DNA from: an uncultured Roseicyclus sp.
Lineage (GTDB): Bacteria > Pseudomonadota > Alphaproteobacteria > Rhodobacterales > Rhodobacteraceae
DNA: 64,000 bases
Assembly (NCBI GenBank): GCA_947500415.1
Contig: CANMRT010000004.1
Coordinates: 124,001-188,000 of the forward strand
Direction of reading: 5' to 3'
In this document: positions 33,536 to 42,374 of the stretch, piece after piece
Layout of the letters: each line of letters begins with the position of its first letter
How positions within the stretch are numbered: position 1 is the stretch's first letter
Made by a program: the position numbers and the translations under genes
Notes under the pieces: generated by a model
What the model was told of the DNA's origin: nothing
Seen by the model: the letters and a program-made list of their open reading frames with translations, nothing else
Database searches by the model: none

Positions 33536-35224
33536 TCACCCAAAATCGCCATGGGCGAACCAACCGCCTGAGTTCAACCCGCCATGGGCGTAGTAGAGCC
33601 ATAGCCGTGCGCCGTCCTGTGTTACCACACGCCAGTAGTCGCGCACGCCTGAACGCCAGTCGGGATCATCCAGCCACCACTCGGGTGCGATGCGTTCCGG
33701 GCCGGTGGCATTAAGCGTTTCAAACGCCCGTCCACGCCACCGAAACGCGCGGGGCACATCGGCGCTGTCGGGGGCAGTCACAGGTTCAGGCCGGAACAGG
33801 GTCAGAGGACGGGGACGCGCGGGTTTGGGCCAGGTGCCGGGCGGTTCGGGCTGAGACCAGGCGGCGGCCAGCGGCACGGCGGTTTTCTCGGGCACATGGC
33901 TGTCGGCAGGGCGGGCACGGCGGATCGCCTCCAACCCCACACGGGCGCCCAGACGTGCGATCAGGTCGGCCATCTGGTCGCTATCACCCCGCCTTTGCGA
34001 CGCCTCTTCGGCTGCAATCAGCCCGCCCTTGTGGGTGGCGGTGTGCAGCGGCTCGGTCACATGGGCGACAAGGCGCAGCTGGTCGATGCCAAAGCCCGCG
34101 TCGATGTCCCCCAGCTTCATGGCAAAGAGAGGCCGCAGCTTATCAGGGCGGTCGGCGGGGCGGGCGAGGCCAATCTCTATAACCTGCCGGTCGCCATCCA
34201 CCCGCGCCACCTCCAGCCGCACCCGCCGCGCGCCGCGCGCCTTGGCCCGCAGCTTGTCACAGAGCACCGGCAACATCCGGTCGAGGCCTGCGAGGATATC
34301 ATCCTCCAACCCGATGGGATCGGGCAGGCTGAGCCGCACGGCGAAATGCAGGGGTGCCGCTGCGGGCGAGATCGGTTCAGGCTCCACCCCCAGCGCCTGA
34401 TCCAGACGCCAGGTCAGCGCGCGCCCGAAACGCCGCGCCAAACCGGCGCGGGGCAGGCCCAACACATCGTCGATGCGGCGCAGCCCCAGACGGGCGAGGC
34501 CTGCCGTCACCTCAGGTTCCACCCTGAGGGCCGCGATGGGCAGCGGGCCAATGGCCTGCCGGGTGCCACCGGGTGGGGCGATGCGGGTCACGCCGCCGCC
34601 CGAGACCTTGGCCTGCGGGGCAGCGCCGCCCTTGACCCAATGCCGCTTGCGGGCGCGCGAGCGGGTCGCGCGCGCCTCTTGATCTATTGCATCGCCACTG
34701 CGCCCCTGCGCCAACCCACCGCCGCCCGCATAGCGTGCCAACGCCCAGGCGGCCCCCGCCGTGTCCGCGATGCCCGCGCAGACGCTGAGACCCAGATCGG
34801 CGCAATCCTGATGTACCTGATCGAACAGATTGCCCTCCCCCCCGAACAAATGCGCGCAGCCGGTGAGGTCGACCATCAACCCCTCGGGCGTCTGTTCCGC
34901 AACCCAAGGGCTGAACTTGCCCGCCCACCGCCGAAGCGCCGACAAAAGCGCCGCCTCGCGGCCCGGATCCGCGGGGCGGGTGATAAGATCGGGGCAAATC
35001 ACCATCGCTTCGCTGAGCGCCTGTCCCCGGCTGAGCCCCTGAGTTTCGGCAAGTGCCGTGGTGGCCGCGAGTTGGCGCAGGTTGCCGATCTCGGACACCG
35101 TCACCAGCGCGGCTTCGGCCAGGGCAGGCTCCGCCCTCAACAGGCGTTCGGCCCCAAGGCGGGGGAACCACAGGGACAGGATCCGGCGCTGCGGACTCGG
35201 GGATTTGACAGGACGCGAAGACAT
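33536..35224 (-). CDS. imuB: ImuB-type Y-family polymerase-like mutagenesis protein
   Basis: The 562-residue protein begins RRILSLWFPRLGAERLLR, the ImuB N-terminus in which the catalytic aspartate of true Y-family polymerases is absent (FPRLGAE). LAATTALAETQGLSRGQALSEA, VDLTGCAHLFGGE and GLARLGLRRIDDVLGLPRAGL (palm and helix-hairpin region) match the family. In the imuA-imuB-dnaE2 cassette ImuB links the beta clamp to the error-prone polymerase DnaE2. Neither imuA nor dnaE2 is adjacent here. A perfect LexA box lies 14 bases upstream of the ATG, so SOS induction is very likely. Confidence 0.88.
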   Translation of the reverse strand: MSSRPVKSPSPQRRILSLWFPRLGAERLLRAEPALAEAALVTVSEIGNLRQLAATTALAETQGLSRGQALSEAMVICPDLITRPADPGREAALLSALRRWAGKFSPWVAEQTPEGLMVDLTGCAHLFGGEGNLFDQVHQDCADLGLSVCAGIADTAGAAWALARYAGGGGLAQGRSGDAIDQEARATRSRARKRHWVKGGAAPQAKVSGGGVTRIAPPGGTRQAIGPLPIAALRVEPEVTAGLARLGLRRIDDVLGLPRAGLARRFGRALTWRLDQALGVEPEPISPAAAPLHFAVRLSLPDPIGLEDDILAGLDRMLPVLCDKLRAKARGARRVRLEVARVDGDRQVIEIGLARPADRPDKLRPLFAMKLGDIDAGFGIDQLRLVAHVTEPLHTATHKGGLIAAEEASQRRGDSDQMADLIARLGARVGLEAIRRARPADSHVPEKTAVPLAAAWSQPEPPGTWPKPARPRPLTLFRPEPVTAPDSADVPRAFRWRGRAFETLNATGPERIAPEWWLDDPDWRSGVRDYWRVVTQDGARLWLYYAHGGLNSGGWFAHGDFG

Positions 35225-35237
35225 GAGGCAGCAGTTT

Positions 35238-35252
35238 GTTCACATTTTGTTC
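35238..35252. promoter_or_regulatory. LexA (SOS) box upstream of imuB
   Basis: GTTCACATTTTGTTC is an exact match to the alphaproteobacterial LexA site GTTC-N7-GTTC. It lies 14 bases before the imuB start codon and 57 bases before the divergent MOSC gene, which could also be affected. Confidence 0.85.
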
Positions 35253-35308
35253 TCAAATTAGAGTGCGATCCTCTGGGAGTCGAGTCCTGCGTGGGATAAG
35301 GGTGAGGC

Positions 35309-35776
35309 ATGGAAACCCTCGCCACGCTCACCGCCCGCCACGCAGGGCCCGGACGCATCGAATGGATCGGGCTGCGGCCCAAGCGGCTAGAGGGTATGAC
35401 GTCCGTTGAGACAGCCGAGCTGTTGGAAAGCGGGTTGAAGGGCGATCACGCCCGTCCCGGCAAACGCGCGCTGACCCTGATCCAGGCGGAGCATCTGCCG
35501 GTGATCGCGTCGCTGGCCCATATCGCGGAGGTCACGCCGGAAACCCTGCGCCGGAACCTCGTCATCTCCGGCCTGAACCTTTCGGCCCTGCGCGGCAAAC
35601 GCCTGCAACTGGGTGACGCTTTGGTGGAACTCACCGTGCCCTGCGCCCCCTGTTCACGGATGGAGGCCGCCCTTGGGCCCGGCGGCTACAACGCAATGCG
35701 CGGCCACGGCGGCTGGTGCGCCACCGTCGTCACACCCGGCATGCTCACCGTGGGAACACCCGCCATTCCGGCCTGA
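35309..35776 (+). CDS. MOSC-domain protein
   Basis: The 155-residue MOSC (molybdenum cofactor sulfurase C-terminal) domain protein has GLRPKRLEGM at the start, GLKGDHARPGKRALTLIQAEHL and NLVISGLNLSALRGKRLQLGD. The conserved Cys lies in the end region VPCAPCSRMEAALGPG. Stand-alone MOSC proteins such as YiiM and YcbX handle molybdenum-dependent reduction of N-hydroxylated compounds. The substrate here is unknown. Divergent from imuB. Confidence 0.87.
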   Translation: METLATLTARHAGPGRIEWIGLRPKRLEGMTSVETAELLESGLKGDHARPGKRALTLIQAEHLPVIASLAHIAEVTPETLRRNLVISGLNLSALRGKRLQLGDALVELTVPCAPCSRMEAALGPGGYNAMRGHGGWCATVVTPGMLTVGTPAIPA

Positions 35777-35838
35777 CCGCTCTTCAACTTGGCGATACAA
35801 CTCCGGGGCCTGCGCCCTAGGCGACGGGGGCAGCGCCC

Positions 35839-37398
35839 CTATCCGCTGCGGAGTCGATCCAGAACCGACAGCGACGCATAGCCATCGGGCGTCAGCCCCT
35901 CGCCTTCCTGATAGGCGCGCACGGCGGCGATGGTGATCGGCCCGACCAGCCCGTCGATATTGCCCGAGTAATACCCCTGCGCCTGCAAATAGCGCTGCAT
36001 CTCCTGCCGCTCTTCGAAGCTGAGCGCCCGGTCACCCCGAGGCCAACTGGCCCGGAACGCGGGCCCGCCAGTGATGCGGTCGCTAAGATGGCCGATGGCG
36101 ATGACATAGGCGTCGGCAGGGTTGTAGCGCTCAATCACGCGGAAGTTGTTGTAGACCACCAAAGCCACGCCCCGCGCGCCTGCCGGCAGAAGGATCGAGG
36201 CGGGGCCATGTTCGGGCAGCGGATCACCGTTGAGCAAACGTACGCCCTGCCCATTCCAGAAGGCCACGCCGATACGTTCCTGCTCTCCTGCCAGGCGATA
36301 GTCGAAGTCGTCCGGCAGGCGCACCTCAAGGCCCCAGGGTTGCCCGTAGGTCCAGCCGTGTTCCGCGAGATAATGCGCGGTGGAGGCCAGGGCATCGACG
36401 GGGTTGTCGCCCCAGATGTTGCGCCGGCCGTCGCCGTCGAAATCCTGCGCGTATTCCAGATAGCTTGTCGGCATGAACTGCGTATGGCCCATCGCCCCGG
36501 CCCAGGAGCCGACCATGTTCCGAGGCCGCGTGTCGCCCGATTGCAGGATTTGCAGCGCGGCGATGAGTTGTTCTTCAAAGAACTCCTGCCGCCGCCCCTC
36601 GTAGGCGAGCGTGGCCATTGCGGCGATGATGTCGGTGGAGCCGCGCGTGGCACCGTAGGCACTTTCCAGGCCCCAGACCGCGACGACAACCTCGGCCTCA
36701 ACCTGAAATTGCTCTTCAATGCGGCCAAGCGTAGTGCGCCATTCGGCCATCCGGTCGCGCCCGTTGTTGATGCGGGCGTCCGAGACGGCGGTGTCGAGGT
36801 AATCCCACAAAGCGCGGGAGAATTCGGCCTGATTTCGGTCGCGCTCCAAAACACGGTCCTGCAACTGCACGCCTTCAAACGCTCGGTTCAGGGTGCCTTG
36901 GGCGATGCCTGCGGCGCGCGCGCGGGCTTGGAAGTCTGTGATCCAGGCGAGGAACTCCGGATCGCGGGTGGGTTCACGGCCACGCGCCGCGAGGGCCGCG
37001 TCATAGGCCGCGCCGCGTTCGGCGGCGGCTTCGGCGAAATCTTCGGGCACGTCGCCCCGTTGGGTCGGGAAGCGGGAGGTTTCTGGCGCGAAGGAGGCGG
37101 GTGTTTCATTCGCAACCACCTCTACCTCTGCCTCTGCGCTGCCTTCACCCGCCTCTTCAATCGCGCTCGCCGCAAGGGTGGCGATGTCCAAAGGCTCTTC
37201 CACTGGTTCCTCGATCACCTCGACCACAACGCGCGGCAGGGTCGCCTCCGCCACCACGGCCACGGTCTCAGCATCCGCGCGTTCGGGCCGGGGCATCGGG
37301 AAGGGCGACACGGATGGCGGGGCCGCGAAGGCGGGGAGCCCGAGGAATACCAACAGGGTCAAGGAGGGGCGGATCAAGCCGATCATCATAAGGCGCAT
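35839..37398 (-). CDS. Lytic murein transglycosylase (MltB type) with long linker and peptidoglycan-binding domain
   Basis: The protein has about 519 residues and an N-terminal signal sequence (MMIGLIRPSLTLLVFLGLPAFA). About 100 residues of low-complexity acidic Val/Glu/Ala-rich linker follow. The SLT_2 domain has catalytic Glu in AVWGLESAYGAT and later GAMGHTQFMPTSYL and DFDGDGRRNIWGDN. The C-terminal PG_binding_1 domain is MQRYLQAQGYYSGNIDGLVGP. Compared with the enzyme at 21231 it adds the linker, which may let it reach through the periplasm. ATG 37398 starts the signal peptide. The frame extends to 37434 without a better site. Confidence 0.9.
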   Translation of the reverse strand: MRLMMIGLIRPSLTLLVFLGLPAFAAPPSVSPFPMPRPERADAETVAVVAEATLPRVVVEVIEEPVEEPLDIATLAASAIEEAGEGSAEAEVEVVANETPASFAPETSRFPTQRGDVPEDFAEAAAERGAAYDAALAARGREPTRDPEFLAWITDFQARARAAGIAQGTLNRAFEGVQLQDRVLERDRNQAEFSRALWDYLDTAVSDARINNGRDRMAEWRTTLGRIEEQFQVEAEVVVAVWGLESAYGATRGSTDIIAAMATLAYEGRRQEFFEEQLIAALQILQSGDTRPRNMVGSWAGAMGHTQFMPTSYLEYAQDFDGDGRRNIWGDNPVDALASTAHYLAEHGWTYGQPWGLEVRLPDDFDYRLAGEQERIGVAFWNGQGVRLLNGDPLPEHGPASILLPAGARGVALVVYNNFRVIERYNPADAYVIAIGHLSDRITGGPAFRASWPRGDRALSFEERQEMQRYLQAQGYYSGNIDGLVGPITIAAVRAYQEGEGLTPDGYASLSVLDRLRSG

Positions 37399-37515
37399 GG
37401 GTCTTTGTGCTCGATACCTCAACAATATAGCCAAAAAGCGCGGAATTCACAGAGAAACCGCAATAGTGGGCGGAGTTTTGCCGGATATTCTGCCGCGAAA
37501 GCGGTTACCGGGGCA

Positions 37516-39771
37516 TTACTTGGCCCGGCGCGCGGCCTTCTTGCGAAGTTTCGTGCGCTTGCCTTTGGCGGCCCCTGCCTTGCGCCGCACCGGGCCTTTG
37601 CGCCGACCCTGCCTGCGCGGCGCGGGTCGCGCCTGCCCGTCGTGTTCCAGCAACTCAAGGATCAGACCACCGGTCACAGGCACAGCCTCCGCCAGTTTCA
37701 CGCGGACCCGGTCGCTGACGCCGATCACAAGGCCCGTATCGGCACCCATCAGGGTCTGCGCCTCGGCATCATAGTGGAAATACTCGTCGCCCAGCGCGCG
37801 CATGGGCAGCAGGCCATCGGCACCGGTTTCGTCCAGTTTCACGAAGACGCCAAAGCGCGCGATGCCAGAGATGCGCCCTTCGAATTCGGCACCGACCCGG
37901 TCAGCGAGGAAGGCGGCAAGGTAGCGGTCGTTGGTGTCACGTTCGGCCACCATGGACCGACGTTCGGTGTCAGAGATCAGCTTGGCCGTCTCGTCCAGCC
38001 GGTCGATTTCATCGGGCTGTAGGCCATCCTTGCCCCAACCGTGGGCCGCAATCAGGGCGCGGTGCACGATCAGGTCGGCATAGCGGCGGATGGGCGAGGT
38101 GAAGTGGGCGTAGCTCTTCAAGGCGAGGCCGAAATGGCCGAAGTTCTCAGGATTGTAATAGGCCTGCTGCATGGAGCGCAGGGTGGAGATGGAAATCAGC
38201 TCCGCCTGATCCTCGCTCGCGGCATTCAGCAGCGCGTTGAGGTGGGAGGTCTTGAGGACCTGCCCCTTGGCGAGCGCCAGGCCGGAGGCAGCGGCGGTCT
38301 CGCGCAGCGCGTCGAGCTTCTCGGGCGAGGGTTCTTCATGCACGCGAAACAGAAGCGGGGTGCGCTTGGCGATCAGGGTTTCGGCGGCGCAGACGTTGGC
38401 CAGCACCATGAATTCCTCGATCAGTCTATGGGCATCGAGGCGGTCCTTGAAGGCGACGGAGGTGACGGTGCCATCGTCGTTCAGCACAATCTGGCGTTCG
38501 GGCAGGTCCAACTCCAACGGCTGCCGATCCGCGCGGGCGCGCAGCAGGCTGTCGTAGGCGGCGTAGAGCGGGCGGATGACGTCATCGAGCAGAGGCGCGG
38601 TTTTGTCGTTCGGTGCGCCGTCCTGGGCCTGCTGCACCTCCTCATAATGCAGCGACGCCGGGGACCGCATGAGACCCCGGTGGAAGGAATGGCTGACCTT
38701 CTGGCCCGCAGCGTTCACGACCATGCGCACGGCAAGCACGGCCCGGTCGACGCCTTCGTGGAGCGAGCACAGGTCGCCTGACAGCGTGTCGGGCAGCATC
38801 GGCACGACGCGGTCGGGGAAGTACGTGGAGTTGCCGCGCTTGCGCGCCTCGCGGTCCAGCGCAGAGCCGGGGCGCACGTAATGGGCGACGTCGGCGATAG
38901 CGACCCAGATGACATGGCCACCTTCGTTCTTCGGGTCCGTGTCGGCATGGGCATAGCAGGCATCGTCATGATCGCGGGCATCGGCCGGGTCGATGGTGAC
39001 AAGTGGCAGATCGCGGAGGTCCTCGCGGCCTTTCAGAGGTGCGGGTTTGGCGGCGTCGGCCTCGGCCATCACCGCATCGGGAAAGGCGTCGGGGATGCCG
39101 TGTTCATGGATCGCAATCAGCGACACGGCGCGGGCGGCACCAGGGTCGCCGAGGCGGTCGGTGATCCGCGCGCGGGGCAGACCCATGCGTGCCTTGGGGC
39201 CGGCCAATTCGCCCTCCACCAGCTCACCATCCTTCGCGCCGTGGGTGTCGCCTGAGCGCACGATCCATTCCTTGTCGGAACCTTTGGAGATGGGCGAGAT
39301 GCGCCCGCCTTCATCGCTTTTGCGGAAGATGCCAAGGATCTTGCGCGGGTTGGTTCCGATCTTGCGAATGAGCTTCGCCGTATATTGGTGATCCTCGCTC
39401 TCCGCCTCGAACAGCTTGCCCAAAATGCGGTCGCCTTCGCCCACCGCCGGGTCGCTTTGGCGCGGGGTATAGAGCACGCGCGGCTCCGGCCCCTCACCGT
39501 CCCAGTTCATCGGGCGCGCGAAGAGATCGCCGTCTGCATCGGGGGCCTGGATGATCAACACACCCACCGGAGGCAGTTTGCCCGGATCGCGATAGAGGCG
39601 GCCCTTCTTCTCCAGATGCCCTTCGGCCTCCAGCTCTTTCAGCATCCGCTTCAGGTCGATCCGCGCCGCACCCTTGATGCCGAAGGCCTTGGCGATGTCG
39701 CGCTTGGTCCGCTTGCCGGGATTTTCGGTGATCCAGGTGAGGACGTCGTCTTTTGAGGGAAGGTTGCTCAT
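37516..39771 (-). CDS. rnr: Ribonuclease R
   Basis: The 751-residue 3'-5' exoribonuclease has an N-terminal winged-helix (KRTKRDIAKAFGIKGAARIDLKRML region), cold-shock domains, and an RNB catalytic domain with metal-binding aspartates in TIDPADARDHDDACYA. A C-terminal S1 domain follows (GRISGIARFGVFVKLDE, then GDEYFHYD), with a basic Lys/Arg-rich tail. It degrades structured RNA and takes part in rRNA and tmRNA quality control. It stands alone between the transglycosylase and a dioxygenase gene. Confidence 0.95.
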   Translation of the reverse strand: MSNLPSKDDVLTWITENPGKRTKRDIAKAFGIKGAARIDLKRMLKELEAEGHLEKKGRLYRDPGKLPPVGVLIIQAPDADGDLFARPMNWDGEGPEPRVLYTPRQSDPAVGEGDRILGKLFEAESEDHQYTAKLIRKIGTNPRKILGIFRKSDEGGRISPISKGSDKEWIVRSGDTHGAKDGELVEGELAGPKARMGLPRARITDRLGDPGAARAVSLIAIHEHGIPDAFPDAVMAEADAAKPAPLKGREDLRDLPLVTIDPADARDHDDACYAHADTDPKNEGGHVIWVAIADVAHYVRPGSALDREARKRGNSTYFPDRVVPMLPDTLSGDLCSLHEGVDRAVLAVRMVVNAAGQKVSHSFHRGLMRSPASLHYEEVQQAQDGAPNDKTAPLLDDVIRPLYAAYDSLLRARADRQPLELDLPERQIVLNDDGTVTSVAFKDRLDAHRLIEEFMVLANVCAAETLIAKRTPLLFRVHEEPSPEKLDALRETAAASGLALAKGQVLKTSHLNALLNAASEDQAELISISTLRSMQQAYYNPENFGHFGLALKSYAHFTSPIRRYADLIVHRALIAAHGWGKDGLQPDEIDRLDETAKLISDTERRSMVAERDTNDRYLAAFLADRVGAEFEGRISGIARFGVFVKLDETGADGLLPMRALGDEYFHYDAEAQTLMGADTGLVIGVSDRVRVKLAEAVPVTGGLILELLEHDGQARPAPRRQGRRKGPVRRKAGAAKGKRTKLRKKAARRAK

Positions 39772-39863
39772 GTCTTCGACGTATCATGGGCGCTTGGGGG
39801 CGTCATGCGCGAATTGGCGGGCGGAAGGCGCTGACGGGATTGCCGCGACGGGCAGACGCGGCT

Positions 39864-40694
39864 TCAGCCGGTTGTCGTCACGCCCTCCAGCGGGCACCCC
39901 TTGACCGTGATCCGATGCATCAGACGGGCGTGGCCGGAATAATCCCCGGTCGCATAATGCTGCACCAACCTATTGTCCCAGATCGCGACCATGCCGGGTT
40001 CCCACACCACACGCGCGGTGAAGATGGGCTGGGTCACGAAAGCATAAAGGTACGTCAGAAGCGGCGCGCTTTCTTCCCGGCTCCACCCTTCAAAATGGGT
40101 TGTGAAATCTCCGTTCACGTAGACGCACGGCTCTCCCGCCTCGGGATGGCGGATGATGGCCGGATGCAGGACCGGATCGCGGAAGGCTTCTGTTTTAGCG
40201 TCCAGCCCAACTTTGCTGTCGGCGAAACTGCTGTCGCTATGCCATGCCCGCAGCCCCATCAGCATCTGTCGCAGTCCCGGTGAAAGCGCCCGGCAGGCGG
40301 CTGCCATGGATGCGAAATGCGTATCGCCACCGTAGGGAGGCAGCTGTCGTGCGCTGAGGATAGAGCACATCGCAGGCGCCGGATCGTAGGAATGGTCCGT
40401 ATGCCATGTGCCGCCAATGACCGCCTTTTGTGATGGGGAGGTGCGGACTTCCGCGATCATCGGGTAATCGGGCACTGGTGTGAAGAAGCGGTTCACGTCG
40501 ATGTCGCCGAAAAACTCCGCGACTGCGATATGGGCTTCGGGTGACAGGTGCTGCTCTGGCAGGACAACCACGCCGTGCGAAAACAATGCCTCGCGCAACT
40601 GGATCAGATCGGATTGCGATGCGTTTTGAAGGGACACCCCGCGCAGGCGTGCACCGCAATGGCCGGTCATCTTTTCAATCGACCAGTTTCCCAT
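39864..40694 (-). CDS. TauD/TfdA-family Fe(II)/2-oxoglutarate dioxygenase
   Basis: The 276-residue enzyme has HTD at 98-100 in GGTWHTDHSYDPAP (iron-binding His and Asp). GDTHFASMAAA follows, and NRLVQHYATGDYSGHARLMHRITV supplies the distal His and the 2-oxoglutarate-binding Arg. The N-terminal GARLRGVSL and the length fit the TauD/TfdA group, which oxidises sulfonates, aryloxyacids and similar compounds. The substrate is not predictable, and no transporter lies nearby. Confidence 0.9.
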   Translation of the reverse strand: MGNWSIEKMTGHCGARLRGVSLQNASQSDLIQLREALFSHGVVVLPEQHLSPEAHIAVAEFFGDIDVNRFFTPVPDYPMIAEVRTSPSQKAVIGGTWHTDHSYDPAPAMCSILSARQLPPYGGDTHFASMAAACRALSPGLRQMLMGLRAWHSDSSFADSKVGLDAKTEAFRDPVLHPAIIRHPEAGEPCVYVNGDFTTHFEGWSREESAPLLTYLYAFVTQPIFTARVVWEPGMVAIWDNRLVQHYATGDYSGHARLMHRITVKGCPLEGVTTTG

Positions 40695-40818
40695 TTACCC
40701 CTCCGCTATGCCGCTCGGGCAACGCGGGAAACGGTAGGCGACACGTTTGGTCGATGTCAAAATGAACCGGGTTGGGCTGTGGATGTGCGCACCCTGCCGG
40801 CGCCGGTCTTGGGACGCC

Positions 40819-41973
40819 CTAGGGCACAAAATAATCGGTCAGAACGCGAGAATAGATGCGCTTGAGGTCGTGGATGTCGCTGATGCGGACCCGTTCATCG
40901 ACCTGGTGCATCCGGTGGCCGACAAGGCCGAACTCCACAACGGGGCAGTGGTTCTTCACGAACCGCGCATCAGACGTGCCGCCTGTGGTGGACATTTCGG
41001 GCGTGCGGCCCGTCTCGGCCTTTACGGCAGACGCGACGAGAGACGAGAGGTCACCGGGTGGCGTCAGGAAGGCTTCACCGCTGAGTTTGGTGGTCATCTC
41101 GATGCGGGTGCCGGTTTCCTCAGCCACGCGGTCAGCCTCAGCCCGCATCCATTTGGTCAGACTGTCGCCCGTGTGGGTGTCGTTGAACCGCAGGTTCACG
41201 GTCATGCGCGTCTTCGCGGGGATGACGTTGTTGGCCGGATTGCCAGTGTCGATGGTGGTGATCGCGCAGGTCGAGGCGTCGAAATGGTCGGTGCCTTCGT
41301 CCAGCACATGGGTTGAGAGCCTATGGCCCAAAAGCGCCACGGCGGGCATCGGATTGATGACCTTGTGTAGATAGGCGGAGTGGCCCTGTTTGCCGATCAC
41401 CTCGAAAAAGGCCGTCAACGCACCACGGCGGCCGATCTTCATCATGTCACCCATCTGCTCGGGGCAAGTCGGCTCCCCCACCATGCAGTGGTCCATGCGT
41501 TCGCCGGTCTCGGTCATCCAGTCGAGCAGGGCAATTGTGCCGTCTGTGCTCTCACCCTCTTCATCGCCAGTGATCGCCAGCACAATCGCGCCGTCGGGGG
41601 GCGTGTCGCGGACAAAGTCGATGGCGGCGGCGGCGAAGGCGGCCACGCCGGATTTCATGTCGGTGGCGCCGCGGCCATACATCCAATCGCCGTCGATCTC
41701 GGCCCCGAACGGTGGATACGTCCAGGCGGCCTCATCCCCGATGGGCACCACATCGGTGTGGCCGTTGAAGCCGAAAGCCTTGCCATTCCCGCGTTCGCCC
41801 CACTTCGCATAGAGGTTTGCGATGCCGTTCCGATCCACCCGAGTGCAGGTGAAACCGGCCCCGCTCAGCAGGTCTTCCAGCAAGACCAAAGCGCCGCCTT
41901 CCAGTGGGGTGACGGAGTTGCAGCGGATCAGATCGGCAGTCAATGCGACGGGGTCGACGGGGGGCAGGGCCAT
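40819..41973 (-). CDS. dapE: Succinyl-diaminopimelate desuccinylase
   Basis: The 384-residue M20 metallopeptidase-like enzyme has the metal site FNGHTDVVP, then [24 protein letters not shown] with catalytic Glu, and a C-terminal His in [10 protein letters not shown]. It hydrolyses N-succinyl-LL-diaminopimelate in lysine and peptidoglycan synthesis. dapD, two steps earlier in the same pathway, lies 4 kb away at 46185, also on the minus strand, with unrelated genes between. Confidence 0.95.
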   Translation of the reverse strand: MALPPVDPVALTADLIRCNSVTPLEGGALVLLEDLLSGAGFTCTRVDRNGIANLYAKWGERGNGKAFGFNGHTDVVPIGDEAAWTYPPFGAEIDGDWMYGRGATDMKSGVAAFAAAAIDFVRDTPPDGAIVLAITGDEEGESTDGTIALLDWMTETGERMDHCMVGEPTCPEQMGDMMKIGRRGALTAFFEVIGKQGHSAYLHKVINPMPAVALLGHRLSTHVLDEGTDHFDASTCAITTIDTGNPANNVIPAKTRMTVNLRFNDTHTGDSLTKWMRAEADRVAEETGTRIEMTTKLSGEAFLTPPGDLSSLVASAVKAETGRTPEMSTTGGTSDARFVKNHCPVVEFGLVGHRMHQVDERVRISDIHDLKRIYSRVLTDYFVP

Positions 41974-42007
41974 GGAAACCTCTGAAACAAAGCGTGAAAA
42001 CCTACCC

Positions 42008-42110
42008 TAGAGCACTTTCGGAAAGACCTGAATTGGAAAAGCCCTGCCACGTCTTCGCTTTCTCGGGACGTTTCCAATGCACTTCTGACAATGTTTCCGA
42101 AAAGTGCCCT
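42008..42110. repeat. MITE-like nested inverted repeat
   Basis: Outer arms of about 17 bases (42008-42024 and 42094-42110) share TAG-GCACTTT-CGGAAA with one mismatch and one inserted base. An inner pair ATTGGAAA/TTTCCAAT (42032-42039, 42071-42078) and a third ACGTC/GACGT (42049-42053, 42067-42071) nest within. The whole 103-base unit folds into a long cruciform and is AT-richer than its surroundings. It looks like a small non-autonomous mobile element or a structured RNA. Confidence 0.5.
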
Positions 42111-42374
42111 ATCGGCGTGGCAGAAGGACCACAATGCGGCGCGAAGGTGGCGATGACGCGGCGGAAAGTTGGATTTATCCACAGGCAATATGGTACTGAT
42201 CCTGAATAATAATACGCCGAGGCAGGCAGCGGACGCATAAAAACAAGCGCCGCATCGAGTAGAGTAACGAGAGCATTCACCCTGACCGCATGTGCCATGT
42301 TTGGCTGTGCGGCAAAGCTGTGGTGATCAGTGATGTCTTGCCAGATCTCGGCCCGAAAAGGGTGAAGGCAGGCC
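42111..42374. other. Intergenic region before the first Hint gene
   Basis: No convincing gene is seen. The stretch has several AT-rich patches (for example around 42170-42240), suitable for the promoter of the Hint-domain gene, but no known operator was recognised. Confidence 0.35.

Noticed and set aside
33896-35299. Plus-strand frame of 467 codons opposite imuB
   Set aside because: Open because of high GC; composition is Arg/Ala/Gly/Gln-rich without domains, whereas imuB matches its family throughout and has an SOS box.
36088-38022. Plus-strand frame of 644 codons spanning the transglycosylase and the end of rnr
   Set aside because: It crosses two real minus-strand genes and has shadow composition (His/Gly/Arg-rich).
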